A stretch of DNA of 64,000 nt, taken from the NCBI RefSeq assembly GCF_949987515.2, contig NC_082683.1:128426582-128490581 (forward strand), read 5' to 3'. Made by a program: the position numbers and the translations under genes. Below the pieces are notes generated by a model. The model was not told the origin of the DNA. It worked only from the letters and a program-made list of their open reading frames with translations, and searched no databases. The stretch's first letter is position 1, and every line of letters starts with the position of its first letter. This document shows, in pieces, positions 35,201 through 46,822 of this stretch. The stretch comes from Delphinus delphis. Taxonomy: Eukaryota; Chordata; Mammalia; Artiodactyla; Delphinidae.

Positions 35201-35288
35201 GACATGTATTTAGCATATTTCCAAAAGCATCTTAAAAGTACTGAGCAACATGACTTCATTATTTTGTACTGAAGGGAGCAGGAACATG
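32223..35288. other. Longest stretch without recognised repeats
   Basis: About 3 kb with no element that I can name. A 100-codon frame on the minus strand (32572-32270, start MPQESKDMNE) is the most protein-like open frame here by composition, but it has no motif I know. Other frames at 32710-33039, 33230-33499 and 33992-34470 look like chance. No CpG island is seen. Confidence 0.5.
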
Positions 35289-35796
35289 TACAGGCGGTCC
35301 TCAATTTACGATGGTTCAACTTAGAATTTTTCGACTTTACAGTGGTGCAAAAGTGATATGAATTCTGTAGAAACCTTACTTCAAATTTTGAATTTGGATC
35401 TTTTCTTTGCTAGCAATATGCAATACAATATACTCTCATGATGCTGGGCAGTGGGAATGAGCCACAGCTCCCCGTTAACCACACAATCAAGAGGGTGAAC
35501 AACCAATACACTTACAACCATTGTACACCCAGACAACCATTCTGTTTTTCACTTCCAGTACAGTATTCAATAACTTACATGAGATATTCAACACTTTATT
35601 ATAAAGTAGGCTTTGTGCTAGATGATTTTGCCAACTGTAGGCTAATGTAAGTGTTCTGAGTGCATTTAAGGTAGACTAGGCTAAGCTATGATGTTCAGTA
35701 GGTTAGGTGTATTAAATGCATTTTTCACTTAGGATATTTTCAACTTATGATGGATTTATGGGGATGTTACCCCACTGAAGTTGAGGAAGTTGTGTA
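35289..35796 (+). mobile_element. Tigger/pogo-type MITE with TA target duplication
   Basis: The element is 35291-35794 (504 bp), bounded by TA on both sides (35289-35290 and 35795-35796). The ends caggcggtcctcaatttacg and, reversed, cacaacttcctcaacttcag are imperfect inverted repeats. Inner copies of a motif like acgatggttcaactta also appear inverted near the right end (caacttatgatgg). No transposase is encoded. Confidence 0.85.
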
Positions 35797-36654
35797 GTTT
35801 TATACAAATCTCATTTGAAGTATTACTGTAGCCTATGGAAATGTGTGCTGGGCAGGCAGAGAAAAGATTGCAAATCACTTATCTGATGTCACAAGGACAA
35901 GTCACTGGACAATCCTAGTCATCTGTAGCAGAGGACTGCAAAGGTTCTAGGAGACACTTTAGAGAACTTGTTCCGGGTTCATTCTGCCCATCTCACAGGA
36001 ATGGAGGTAAAGATCTTTATTCTACAGTTTACCAGTTTTTTTTTTAATCTGTAAAATGACATGCTATTTCTGTTGTGCTCGTCCTGTAGATAATACTGGT
36101 ATTTGGCCAGAGATCTAGGGTTGCAAATCCTTGAGTTCTTTGTGGCCACAGCCACTTTCCTGGATGGTCCCAAGGGAAATATATCCATGGAGGTCCAAGT
36201 AAAGCAAAGCACGTTTAGTATTTCTATAGAACTGTTGGCTCAAACCCCAATACTGCTACTTGTTAAGGAGTTACAGACTCCTCTTTGCCTAAGCCCCCAC
36301 CAAAGTCACCTCTGTCTCCTGCCCCTTCCCTGGCCCTATCCAGCCTTACCTTCTGTGCCATTCCATTCTCAATACCAGGGGAAGAAAATCCAAGGAGGTG
36401 CAAAGTAGAGAATATCTCTTTAGGATCTAGCATATCTGTGGTTTAACCTGTAAGCCCCAGGGGAGCATCCTCAGCCACATAGGTGAAAGAGTTTCTTACT
36501 GAGGCTTGGAGCTTTAATCTCTTGGTTATACCAAGACCTCTAGTTCCTGATACTTTAGGTCTGTTAATGTTTTTGAATTTAATCCAAAAATGATGGGGGC
36601 GGGAAATAGAGAGGAAGAGGCTGATATGTAACAATTATTGAGAGAAAGTATGGA
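35797..36654. other. Intergenic, no recognised feature
   Basis: No gene or clear repeat. The 101-codon frame at 36103-36408 has no recognisable domain. Confidence 0.45.
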
Positions 36655-36887
36655 AGAAATATAGCAAGGTGGTCAAGAGAGGTGTCTTTTCGTGCCAGAC
36701 TGCCTGGATTAAAACCCTATTTCTGTCACCTCATAACTTAGTCAAGTTACTTAATGACTTTCTGCCTTCGTTTTCTCATCTGTGAAATAGGAATAATAAT
36801 ATGACTTATGAGAATTAAATTACTTAATAGAGACAAACATTTATTTGCTCTAAGTGCTTAATAAGTGTTTGTTATCATTATCCAGAC
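36655..36887 (+). mobile_element. MIR SINE relic
   Basis: The phrases gactgcctggattaaaaccc, ttctcatctgtgaaatagga and agtgcttaataagtgtttgt follow the MIR order. Confidence 0.85.
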
Positions 36888-37143
36888 ATATCATGTTGGC
36901 CTTCTACCATAACCTCACGGTCATGTTTCTAGGAAGTGGTCATCAGTGTCCAGAAAAACAAAGTTTATTATTGGATTCATAGTGGACTCAGGTATATTTA
37001 TTTATCCTAAGAACTCAAATCAGCTGATTTTAAAAATAGGCAGCCAATGTATTAAGTTATAATGGAAGGTGCAATTGCTGGTGAGCTAGAATGTTTTGGT
37101 CTGTTTGTTTGGTCAGTTCTCTCTATGTCAAAAAACTACATAA

Positions 37144-37352
37144 GGGCTTCCCTGGTGGCGCAGTGGTTGAGAGTCCGCCTGCCGATGCAGGGTACATGGG
37201 TTCGTGCCCCGGTCCGGGAAGATCCCACATGCCGCGGAGCGGCTGGGCCCGTGAGCCATGGTCGCTGAGCCTGCGCGTCCGGAGCCTGTGCTCCGCAACG
37301 GGAGAGGCCACAACAGTGAGAGGCCCGCATACCGCAAAAAAAAAAAAAAAAA
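37144..37352 (+). mobile_element. Long CHR-type cetacean SINE, the only plus-strand copy
   Basis: It starts GGGCTTCCCTGGTGGCGCAG and ends in about 17 A after CATACCGC. The A-box-like region is near 37153-37164 and the B-box-like ggttcgtgccc at 37199-37209, the parts of the tRNA-derived Pol III promoter. No clear target duplication was found: aaaaaactacata on the left and aaaaaaggtagtt on the right do not match. Confidence 0.95.
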
Positions 37353-38593
37353 GGTAGTTGTTATGATGATGACTCAACAATGTCTAAAAGTAATGTATGA
37401 AAATAAAGCAAGTATGATCTATTTATTACTCCATCAAGTGAAAATAGCAAAACAGCTTTTCACCAAATGTGGAGCATACGATTGAAATACTGACTCACAA
37501 CAGGGATTGTGATGTACCAAAAAATACACTTTGGCAGTTTGCTCTAAGAGATAGGGAGTCACCCTCCCTATCTGGAAACTGGAAACATGAACAGACGAAC
37601 AAAAGACTCATTCCTTGGGAGGGGCATTCCCTGTGCTAGACATCACAGACAGAAAACAACAATGAATTCAAACGAAAACCCATATCAAAATACAAAGGGC
37701 TTATTCCCAGTTCCCCTAGAAATAACAGGCATGACTTACCATGACTTACCATTTTCGCCCCACATGGGGAAGCGCCAGAGTTAGTTAGAAGGCAGAAGTA
37801 GGAATAAGGGAAAAAGCATAGGTCCAGACCCTTTAGGGTATTTTCTGTGGGGAGGGTAAGGCAGGGCAGGGAAACTGCTTAGGACTGGTTTGAATAATGT
37901 TGGTGGGCTCTGGGCTATAGTTATCTGGTACCTGGCCCTGAGTGTTTTAGGGCAGGGGAAATATTGGCTTGGTATGTGAGAGTTAGATAAAGAAGGCAGT
38001 TGGGGATATGGACTTGGAATTGGCTGGAGGGTTTGTAATATGATTTTTGTGTACCCACAAAAGTTGAGTCACAGGGGGAGATGTAAACAACTTTGGCCAT
38101 TCATTTGGTTCTGATTAATGGATACCACATTGACAAATACAGACTCTGAGAAAGCATAGAACACATCTTAACACATGGCCTCTGAGTTTACTATAGCATG
38201 AGAAGAGAGAGCCAGATGTACCCATGAGATGTTCTTAAAGTTCACATCTCCGGGTCCACATCCTACTTCTAATGGCCTCTAGGTCACTCCTTGGAAGACT
38301 GAAAAATGCAATCTTTCTGTTGATTAGGAAGAGAAAAATAAGATAGGGTTTGGGAAACACATGTGTTGGCTCTGCCATACTATAATTACCTCTAATTTAT
38401 AAAAGTAAACTGAGGTTCTGGTAGATTATGATTTATCCAAACTACTCATTTTGCAAATAGAAAAGCCAGGGGTTGAGTCTAGGCATTCCAAAGTCCTCAT
38501 CTTTCCCTGTATTACATGACCTTGGAATTGAATATAATAATCCTGACCATAAAATGGGCTGACTGATCATATTTTATACGTTTATAATTGAGA
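37353..38593. other. Intergenic, with a weak MIR-like segment
   Basis: Near 38395-38500 the text aaagtaaactgaggttctgg followed by aaagccaggggttgagtcta resembles a minus-strand MIR. A local direct repeat, catgacttac, occurs twice at 37730-37750. Nothing else is recognised. Confidence 0.45.
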
Positions 38594-38711
38594 AGGCACT
38601 GGGGTTTTTAAAGTTTATTTTTATTTTATTTTAAACCATTTTTAAAATTGAAGTATAATTAATTTACAATGTTGTGTTAGTTTCAGGTGTACAGCAAAGT
38701 GATTCAGTTAT

Positions 38712-38782
<71 letters not shown>

Positions 38783-38881
38783 CTTTTTCAGATTCTTTTC
38801 CAGTATTGGTTATTACAAGGTATTGAATATAGTTCCCTGCACTGTAGAGTAGGTCCTAGTTGTTTATCAGGCACTGGGGTT
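38594..38881 (-). mobile_element. Short 5'-truncated L1 with 13-bp target duplication
   Basis: The body is 38607-38868, all L1 3' UTR: ttgaagtataattaatttac, gtttcaggtgtacagcaaag, and ttccctgcactgtagagtag. The duplication aggcactggggtt is identical at 38594-38606 and 38869-38881. It contains a long (TA)n tract. Confidence 0.93.
38718..38779. repeat. (TA)n microsatellite, about 30 units, within the L1 3' UTR
   Basis: A pure TA run. The L1 3' UTR normally has only a short TATA-rich motif at this place (compare 13162-13173 and 49419-49429), so it expanded after insertion. Confidence 0.97.
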
Positions 38882-40085
38882 ATAATTAGTGTAAAAGTCA
38901 TAACATAATTGAACTAAGAGTTTAGGAATCAGCGGGGTCTTAGTCTGCCATTCAGAGGATTAAATGCAAAGAAAAGTAACTGACTTTTCAGTTGCATTAT
39001 CAAATTTGGAAGATCAACAGCTGGGGGCTTAAAGGAACCTGGTAAATAACAGTTAACATAGACCTTCAGTTTTTCTCTGAAGAGAGATATGAAGAGCACA
39101 GTCTTATCACTAGCAGGTGCTTTTTGGTGAAGTAGAATGCTGAGAGTCTGGCCGTGATTCTGGGGGTCACCATAGCACATTCTTACCAGTGCTACCTTGA
39201 TAACACAACTGGGGAGAGTCAACTTTAACATAGCTGATGGTGAGGTCAAGGAGGGTACAGTCCAACACACTGGTGCAGAAAGTCCCCAGTTTTCACCACA
39301 ATGAGTTCCTGGAAATTATGTCATAAAGCAGACATAAAGCATATGAAGTGGATCTTATTTTGCCAAATTAACAATGCTACACATTGAGGGGTGAAGGTTG
39401 TCCTACTGATCAAGTACTAAATATCAACTAAGTCAAACATATTACTAGATGATTTTTGAAAATAGGGGTATATAAACTATAAAGTTCTATTATAATTAAA
39501 AAATAGGCCACATTCTAGGCTGTATAAAATGGACCCAAAGTAGGGTTCACATTGAATCTGAAAAAGATTGCAATAGAGTACAAAGTGTCTCTATAACACA
39601 TAAATTATATCTCTACTGTTTCTTACATTTGACCTAAAACAATCTGCTGGTTATAATAATTAGTAATTTTATTCAAAACTTTAGAATGTAGAGTTTTGTT
39701 GAGATTATCCAGGTGGCTCAAATCTCTTTAAGAACCTGTTTCAGGAAGTGTGAAGTGAGATAGATAGATGATAGATAGATAAGCAGAGATTTTTTCCTTC
39801 CATGAAGTTCCCCATATTAAATACGCATTTTCAGAATCATTCCTTGGATTTACTGAGTAGAGGGAGAGGTGTACCAGGGAAATATGGGGAGGTCTACAAC
39901 AGGAAAATGACAAGGACTGGCCCTTGACTTAAAGCCAGTTCAACCGAGATTGATAAATTCCTCCTTGGAGGAATTGGCAACAATTTATGTGAGACAGATC
40001 TTGTTTCAATTAGTGTGTCTCATTTCCTGAATAAATCATAACAAATGCCCTGTAAGCTAAAATATTTCTCTATATAAATCCCATC
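38882..40085. other. Intergenic, with a short GATA repeat
   Basis: A GATA-type tract is at 39757-39783. The 113-codon frame at 39270-38929 (minus) has no known motif. No other feature is seen. Confidence 0.45.
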
Positions 40086-40089
40086 TGCC

Positions 40090-40500
40090 AATGATCTAGC
40101 AGTTTCACTTCTAGATATATACTCAATAGAAATGAAAAATATGTCCTGAAAAAATATGTTCATGAATGTTCACATTAGTATTATGTGTAATAGTCAAAAA
40201 GTGGAAACAACCCAAATGTCCATCAACTGATGAATGGATAAACAAAATGTGTTGTTTCCATATAATGGGATATTATATGGCTATAAAAAGGAATGAAGTA
40301 CTGATACATGCTACAACATGAATGAACCTTGAAAACATTACACTAAGTGAAAGAAATCAGACACAGAGGACTGCATATTGTGTGATTCCATTTATATGAA
40401 AAGTTCAGAATAGGCAAATCTACAGAGACAGAAAGTAGATTAGCAGTTGCCAAGGGCTGGAGGCTGGGAGCTGGGGTTGGGGTGGAGGTGATAACTAAGG
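40090..40500 (+). mobile_element. L1M-type 3' end, plus orientation
   Basis: The ORF2 end and 3' UTR are recognisable: aacccaaatgtccatcaact, gatgaatggataaacaaaat, and ccaagggctggaggctggga. It is 5' truncated and well diverged. Confidence 0.88.
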
Positions 40501-40811
40501 CTTTTTGGGGTGATGTGCAACCATCACCATGTCATACCCAAACCCACTGATAGCCAGTAACAGAGGAAATGAAGGGAGCTCTTCAAAGCCCAAGGCAAGA
40601 ATGTGTGTTTGTTGTGGTGACTAGCTTGGAAAATGAAAGTTTGATGTTGTTTTTCTGTGATAATTATTTTGATCTTCCAATGTTATACTCCTGAGAGAGG
40701 AGGAAAAGCAGGAAACAGAGAATTTTGTGTAGTGCACATTTCCTGAGATAATGAGGATTCCATAGCTCTTGGGGATGTTTTGACTTTTGGTGCCATTAGA
40801 CAAAAACACTC

Positions 40812-41176
40812 CTATGGGTTAAATGTTTGTGTCCCTCCAAAATTCATATGTTGAAGCTCTAAGTCCCAGTGTGACGGTATTTGGAGATGGGCCTTTGGAA
40901 GATAATTAGGTTTAGATGAAATCATGAGGGTGGGACCCTCATGATAGGATTACTGCCTTTATGAGAAGAGGAAGAGAGCTGTCTCTCATGTACCCAGGAA
41001 AGACTACGTGAGCACAGAGTGAGGAGGTGGCTGTCTGCAAGCCAGGAAAAGGGCCTTCACCAAGAACTGAATCTGCTGTTACCTTGACCCTGGACTTTTC
41101 AACCTCTAGAACTATGAGAAATAAATGTCTGTAGTTAAAGCCACCCAGTCTATGGTATTTTGTTATAGCAACTGCT
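40812..41176 (+). mobile_element. Solitary MST-type LTR (ERVL-MaLR)
   Basis: A typical MaLR LTR: gtccctccaaaattcatatg, ttgaagctctaagtcccagt, gtgacggtatttggagatgg, and near the end agaaataaatgtctgtagtt (poly(A) signal) with aaagccacccagtctatggt. About 365 bp. No internal retroviral sequence is attached, so it is a solo LTR left by recombination. Confidence 0.9.
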
Positions 41177-41554
41177 GAAGATGATTTTTGCTATTTGTGA
41201 ATGAGCTGCTTTGGCATTTAAACTCCCCAGGATATATAGACTCATAGGAAAGAATATTACTTTCTGACTCTGGCACTGGTATAACACTATTATCCCTCTT
41301 CTCACCATACACCTCCTGTGCTGAGATAACCCACTAGCAGCTGAGCTGACCAAGACAGACACCTTGTATTGAATGAAGTGTACCTGTCGTGAAGGGGAAA
41401 TCAGAGAACTTTTCCTCCTGTAAGGGTGGCTCCAACCTAGAACAGCCGATAAGACTTCTCTGCAGGAACCAGGATCAAATAACTATTTCAGGTGAGGGGA
41501 GCTATACCATAACACATGTATATAGTATCACAAAAGCACTTTTAAAATCTTGAA

Positions 41555-41705
41555 TCATAGATACTCAAATTTGGGAGGAAACCTAGCAGTTATCTAGGGT
41601 AATCCCTCGTTATGGATGAAGAGACCCAAGAAGGTTAAGTGACTTCTCCTGGTCCCATAGTCATTAACAGTTATTTTTAGCACCTTGATCTGAAGCTAAA
41701 TCTGG
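41555..41705 (-). mobile_element. Possible MIR relic
   Basis: The text tggatgaagagacccaagaa followed by ggttaagtgacttctcctgg resembles a reversed MIR, but the flanks are not typical. Confidence 0.4.
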
Positions 41706-41756
41706 TGTTGCTTCCATGGGGTTACTTGGAATACATCAGATAACAGTTCCTCATAT

Positions 41757-41813
41757 CTCTGTCTACGTCTATCTACCTGTCTGTCTGTCTATCTATCTAT
41801 CCATCCATCCAGT
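41757..41813. repeat. Mixed (CTGT/CTAT/CATC)n microsatellite
   Basis: Tetranucleotide units change along the run, directly upstream of a SINE. Confidence 0.9.
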
Positions 41814-41815
41814 AG

Positions 41816-42044
41816 AGGTTTGCTTTTTTTTTTTTTTGCGGTACGCAGGCCTCTCACTGCTGTGGCCTCTCCCATTGTGGAGCACAGGCTCCAGACGTGC
41901 AGGCTCAGCGGCCATGGCTCACGAGCCCAGCCACTCCGTGGCATGTGGAATCCTCCCAGACTGGGACATGAACCCGTGTCTCCTGCATCGGCAGGTGGAC
42001 TCTCAACCACTGAGCCACCAGGGAAGCCCTACAGGTTTGCTTTT
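41816..42044 (-). mobile_element. Long CHR-type SINE
   Basis: The body is about 41828-42030. The 12-bp duplication aggtttgctttt lies at 41816-41827 and 42033-42044. Confidence 0.95.
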
Positions 42045-42164
42045 ATTTAAGAATATGAAATACCAATGTGTGGTATATATTTATGTGAATATATAATCTC
42101 GTAAAGAAAATTAGTATTATACAGTACATATTTGTTATTACCTATGTACCTCTTCTTCTTCCCC

Positions 42165-42625
42165 TTTTTTTTTTTTGAAAATGTCTTCTTTTTTATTATG
42201 GTAAGAACACTTAACATGAGATCTACCTCCTTAACAAATATGTAAGTGCACAGTACAGTATTGTTAACTATAGTCACAATGTTGAACAACAGATCTCTAG
42301 AACTTATTCATCTTGTAGAACTGAAACTTTATACCCATTGAATAGCAACTCTTCATTTCCCTCTTCCCACAGCACCTGGCAACCACCATTCTACTCTCTG
42401 TTTCTATGAGTTTGACTATTTTAGATTCTTCAGATAAATGGATTCATGCAGTATTTTCCTTTTGTGACTGGATTATTTCACTCAGCATAACGTCCCCCAG
42501 GTTCATCCATGTTGTTGCATATGGCAGGATTTCCTTCTTTTTTAAGGATGACTAATATTCAATTGTATATATATACCACATTTTCTTTATTCATTCATTC
42601 ATCAATGTATATTATGGTTTTTTTA
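42165..42625 (-). mobile_element. L1M-type 3' end, 5' truncated
   Basis: Reversed L1 3' UTR and ORF2 end: gtacagtattgttaactata, caaccaccattctactctct, and tcatccatgttgttgcatat. About 460 bp. Confidence 0.88.
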
Positions 42626-42779
42626 TTTTCAAATAATTTTCGCATATAGAACAAGAAACTGGGGTTTTTATTCCTCTTTTTCCCTCTCACAATGGTGAGC
42701 ACAGTGTTTTGTACATGATTGTTACTCAATGGTCATTCACTATTCTACTCTGTAAAACATAGTTAGGAAAGGTGTTAAC

Positions 42780-42915
42780 TATCCCTGCTTAACCAGTGTA
42801 CAATAGAAATTAAGGCAGAGACCTGTCTGGGTCTACCAACTCTCTGTGCCTCAATAGTCTTAGCTGAAGATTGGAGATGATGGTACCCTTTCCTCATAGG
42901 GTTATTATATCAGAT
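42780..42915 (+). mobile_element. MIR fragment
   Basis: The phrases ccaactctctgtgcctcaat, then gatggtaccctttcctcata and gggttattatatcaga match the MIR middle part. Confidence 0.5.
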
Positions 42916-42944
42916 GGAAGATGGTTACAAAGTCTTTGCTGCTT

Positions 42945-43400
42945 TTCCCATCAACAGCTGGTGGTTATTTCTCCTTCCCTTAAATCTGGGCTGGTCTGTG
43001 ACTGCTTTAACCAATAGAGTAGATTGGAAGTGATGGCATGTGAACTCTGACCCAAGCCTTTTAGACAACTGACATGTTCTTCCAAGTTTCTGAATTCTGA
43101 GCTTCCACGTAGAAAGTTCGACTACCCTCTGGAGACACCACGTGGGGAGGGGGGAGGTAAAGGGTCTGCAGAGCCCAGCCTCCCAGCCATCACTGCCAAG
43201 GCACCAATCATGAGTGAGGCTGTCCTAGACCCTCCAACAATCAAACCACCAGTTAAACAAGCCATGTGAAACAGACAAATGCCCAAACTCCTGACCTAAA
43301 TAACTGTAAGATATAACCAAATGTTATTTGTTTTAAGCCACTAAGTTTGGGGATAGCTAATTATGCTGCAATAGAGAACCTGCATAGTTGTTATGAGAAC
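42945..43400 (+). mobile_element. Solitary MLT1-type LTR (ERVL-MaLR)
   Basis: The phrases aatctgggctggtctgtgac, gactaccctctggagacacc and the end tgttttaagccactaagttt followed by gctgcaatagagaac are characteristic of MLT1. No retroviral coding sequence adjoins. Older than the MST LTR by its divergence. Confidence 0.85.
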
Positions 43401-43758
43401 TAAGTGAGTTTATACATAAAAAGCATTTAGAACAGGGCCTAATTAATAAATGTTAGCATATCTTTCCCTTCTTGTGCACATTCACCTTCTCCTTCCTCTT
43501 CATTTTCCTATTATTATTTGTTATAGCTTCTAAAGTAAGTCAATGACCGAGCAAATCCTGAAGCTCTAGGTCTCCAACATTCATTTTACCTTTTTGTTCC
43601 ATGACAACACTATGCAACACAGTCTAGAAGCATCTGTGAGACTGCTGCATTTCTTGTCTTTTCACCTTGTTTATTATATTACAGTATATTATATTATATT
43701 AATCTGCAGCAGTCACAAGCCACTTGGGCACATGAGATTTCAATTTGGCATATTATTT
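43401..43758. other. Intergenic spacer
   Basis: The first 50 bp (agcatttagaacagggccta) may be a MIR end. No gene. Confidence 0.4.
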
Positions 43759-43759
43759 A

Positions 43760-44462
43760 TAGATTTCTACTCTTCATTCAATTCATTCATTCATTTAACA
43801 AATATTGTTTGAGCATTGAATCTGTGCCAGGAGCTGTGTGAGTTGCTGAGAAAACAGGAATGAATAAGCAGACAAGCGTCTTGTCCTCAGGGTGCTTTTA
43901 GTTTCATGGGAGCAATTTATTAATAAGTGAAGAGAGAAATATTTTTCAGAGAAAAGTGCTATGGAGGAAATATGATATTGTGAGAGTGGAAAACAGAGAA
44001 GCATTTCTAATTGGAAGGGCAGGGAAGGTCTATTGGAGATAGAACAGTTAAGCTGAGGCCTGGAGGGTGAAAAGGAGCCTGTCAGCTGAAGAATCTGGGG
44101 AATATTACTCCAGGCAGAGAGGAGCAAGTGCAAAGTCCCTGAGGACAGAAAGTTCTGAAAGAGAAAGGGAGACAAAGTGCCTGGAGCCTAGTGTGAGATG
44201 AGGTGGGAAAGTTGAGTAGGGGCCTGATCACTCAGGGCTTTGTTCACTCTATCTTGGCAGGAACTTTGGGTTTTACTCTAGGTGAGGAGGGACACCTGAT
44301 TTATATTTTAGAAAGATCACTCAGGACAATGTAGGGAGAATGGATTCACAAAGGGAGAAAGTAGAAGAGCATTTAGGAGGCCATTGCCAAAGTCCACAGA
44401 AAATGATGGGGCTTCATTTAGAGCAGAGGGAGTGGATTTGAGGAGAAGCAGAGGGTTCTGAG
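43760..44462 (-). mobile_element. L2 3' region
   Basis: Reversed L2: attcattcatttaacaaata, gcaagtgcaaagtccctgag, ctcagggctttgttcactct, and aggaactttgggttttactc. About 700 bp of the family's 3' part. Confidence 0.8.
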
Positions 44463-44472
44463 TGATGGGAGC

Positions 44473-44645
44473 AGGGTGGCATAGTGATTGATGCAGGTTC
44501 TGGAATCAAGACTCCCTGGGTTCATCATCCTGGCTCGAACACTTACCAGTTGTGGGAACTTTGGTAACAACTTCATTGTGCCTCAGTTTTTTTTTCTATA
44601 CATTTAGACTACTAATATGTACTTATAGGGATATTGTGAGTACTA
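44473..44645 (+). mobile_element. MIR SINE relic, first part (split by an L1)
   Basis: It carries gtggcatagtgattgatgca, cctggctcgaacacttacca and cattgtgcctcagttttttt. The 3' end resumes at about 44960. Confidence 0.85.
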
Positions 44646-44958
44646 AATAAAGAATAGAGATGCAGACGTACAGAATGGACATGTGGACATGGGGGATGGT
44701 GGGAAAGGGAGGTGGGATGAATTGGGAGATTGGGATTGACATATATACACTACCATGTGTAAAACAGATAGCTATTGGAACCTGCTGTATAGTGCAAGGA
44801 GCTCAACTTGGTGCTCTGTCGTGACCTAGATGTGTGGGATTGGGGGGAAGAGGGAGTTCCAAGAGGGAGGGGATATATACATATAGCTGATTCACTTCAT
44901 TGTACAGCAGAAACTAACACAACATTGTAAAGCAACTCTACCCCAATAAAAAAAAGAA
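44646..44958 (+). mobile_element. 5'-truncated L1 3' end inserted inside a MIR
   Basis: Low-divergence 3' UTR: agatgcagacgtacagaatg, tgacatatatacactaccat, and cagcagaaactaacacaaca, ending accccaataaaaaaaagaaa. It is younger than the MIR it interrupts. Confidence 0.92.
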
Positions 44959-45010
44959 AAGAAAGTCTCTGGTACGTAGTAAACACTCAGTAAGTGTTCT
45001 CTATTGTCAG
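44959..45010 (+). mobile_element. MIR SINE relic, second part
   Basis: The text ctctggtacgtagtaaacac and tcagtaagtgttctctattg is the MIR 3' end that belongs to 44473-44645. Confidence 0.75.
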
Positions 45011-45304
45011 ATTTTGGAGGTGGTACCTATAGATCTTGCTGATGACTTGGATTTGTCAGATGAAGAAAAAGGACAAGGCAAAGACTAGGTTTTCCTTAAA
45101 ATGAATTTCAGAATTCCCAAGCATAAATCGTCTTCCTTCTCTGTGTAACCTCCTAGGACTTTTGTTTTTTTATGGCATGATTTTATTGCACCTCCAGCCT
45201 TATGTTATAGTTTATTTTATGTGTGTATGTGTGTGCACGTGTAACTGATGATTTTCGGTAAGCCTCTTAAGGACTAGAACTGTGCCTAATTCACAGGGTC
45301 TAAG

Positions 45305-45505
45305 ACAATGATTTCCAACAAGGACAGAGGTGGGGAGGGCCAATGAAAATCATGGATGAATTTCCTCACAATTACAACCTTCCCCACCCCAATCCCCCTC
45401 TCCCGGAAGATTCTGAAACAATCACCAAAATGAGCCATAATTGCTGATGAGAATGTATTTTATCCCTGAGATGTTTTTACATGAGAAAAATGTTGAGAAC
45501 CCCAG
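45305..45505. mobile_element. Possible hAT-Charlie-type MITE
   Basis: The left end caatgatttccaacaagg and the reversed right end ggggttctcaacatttttct look like decayed inverted repeats of the type CAGTGGTTCTCAAC. No clean 8-bp duplication was found. Confidence 0.35.
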
Positions 45506-46719
45506 ATCTGAAACAGTAATATTGCACATTTGTTTAATTGAATTGAATTGGTTGTGTGCTTCATGGTATTTCAAAATTATAGATAGATAATCATTTATAT
45601 CAGATGATAATGTCAACTGTGTCAATTATTGGAAATAATGGAGATAATGTGAAGTAAGTAATGCAGTATAAAATAATATGTATACAATGACTATATTTAT
45701 GTAAAATATTAAGGACCGAAGGACAGAACTGAATAATGCAATTCACTTTTGTTTAAACTTTTATAGGATGTTTTTCTTAAAAAGTTAATTAAAAACAAAC
45801 TTCAATGTTCCCTTACATGTCTTCTATCAAAATTAACTCTCCAGATGCTTCTAGAAAACAGGATTTCTTTATCAAATTAGTTTATGAACGGCTTCTGTAG
45901 AAATTACCCTCTCGGAAATGCACAGAACATAAAATCCTATGGGATAAAACCTTTTTTCCTTTGTACTTCTCAGCTTTCTTCAGACTAATTTGATGCCCAG
46001 ATCCTTTCCCCAAGAGACACCTGTTAACATTTCCCAGAACTATTGTCTGCATAACAACCTCAGGAAAAATACAGGTTCAGGGTTCATTTCCCCATATGCA
46101 TGGCCTTGGCGACTCTCACCATGAGCTGTTCCTGTTATAACAGGATGAGGAACCCCTGTATAGGATCCTAAAATCCTATTTTCTCTTTACCTTGTCAGTC
46201 ATTTAAAAGAACTTTGATTGTTATATCTGGTGACATTTCAGTAGGTATTTCTGTAGACTCTTTTCTTGAAATATATAGGTCAAAATGAGAAGACTAAATC
46301 ATAATATAAGACAAATCCTATAGCTCTTATTCTGTACTGCCAGATGGCTCTCCAAAGTGATTGAACTACTTCATCATTTTATGAAATATAAATGTATTTT
46401 TACATTAATTTGGTAAATATACAGTAGTGCCTTGTACTTGTTTTAAATTATATTCTTTAATTATTACAAAGGCTGAAACTTTCCCACATGTTTTGTCACT
46501 ATGTTTACTAATCTATAAACTACTTATATCATGTTAATTCTTGTCAGACTCAGCTATCTTTATGAAAAGTTAGAAATGGACTCAGGAAATAGAAATGGAA
46601 ACTGAATACAAACCACTCGATTTCTTTTTACTTGGGACAAAAGAATCAGGCCCAGTTTACTGAACCAGACCAAGGCAGCCTTGCCCCTTCTGTCTCCCCA
46701 GATCCCACCCTCTCACCTC
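45506..46719. other. AT-rich intergenic sequence
   Basis: The stretch 46200-46500 may be a very old L1 or DNA transposon piece, but I cannot place it. No open frame of interest. Confidence 0.4.
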
Positions 46720-46822
46720 TCCCCACAGAATGTAAGCTCCGTGAAAGCAAGGATCATGTCAGTCATGTTCATTTACACTGTGCTTGGCATACAGTTGGTA
46801 TTTAGTAAGTGGTAATGGAAAG
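46720..46822 (+). mobile_element. L2 3' end relic
   Basis: The text gaatgtaagctccgtgaaag, then caaggatcatgtcagtcatg and gtgcttggcatacagttggt matches the L2 terminus. Confidence 0.8.

Noticed and set aside
37144..37210. tRNA gene suggested by A- and B-box-like sequence in the SINE heads
   Set aside because: The heads are tRNA-derived but are followed by SINE body and poly(A) and are shared by all copies, so they are not functional tRNA genes.
40812..43400. A complete endogenous retrovirus between the LTRs at 40.8 and 42.9 kb
   Set aside because: The two LTRs belong to different MaLR families (MST and MLT1). The DNA between them holds a SINE, L1 and MIR but no gag or pol, so they are separate solo LTRs.
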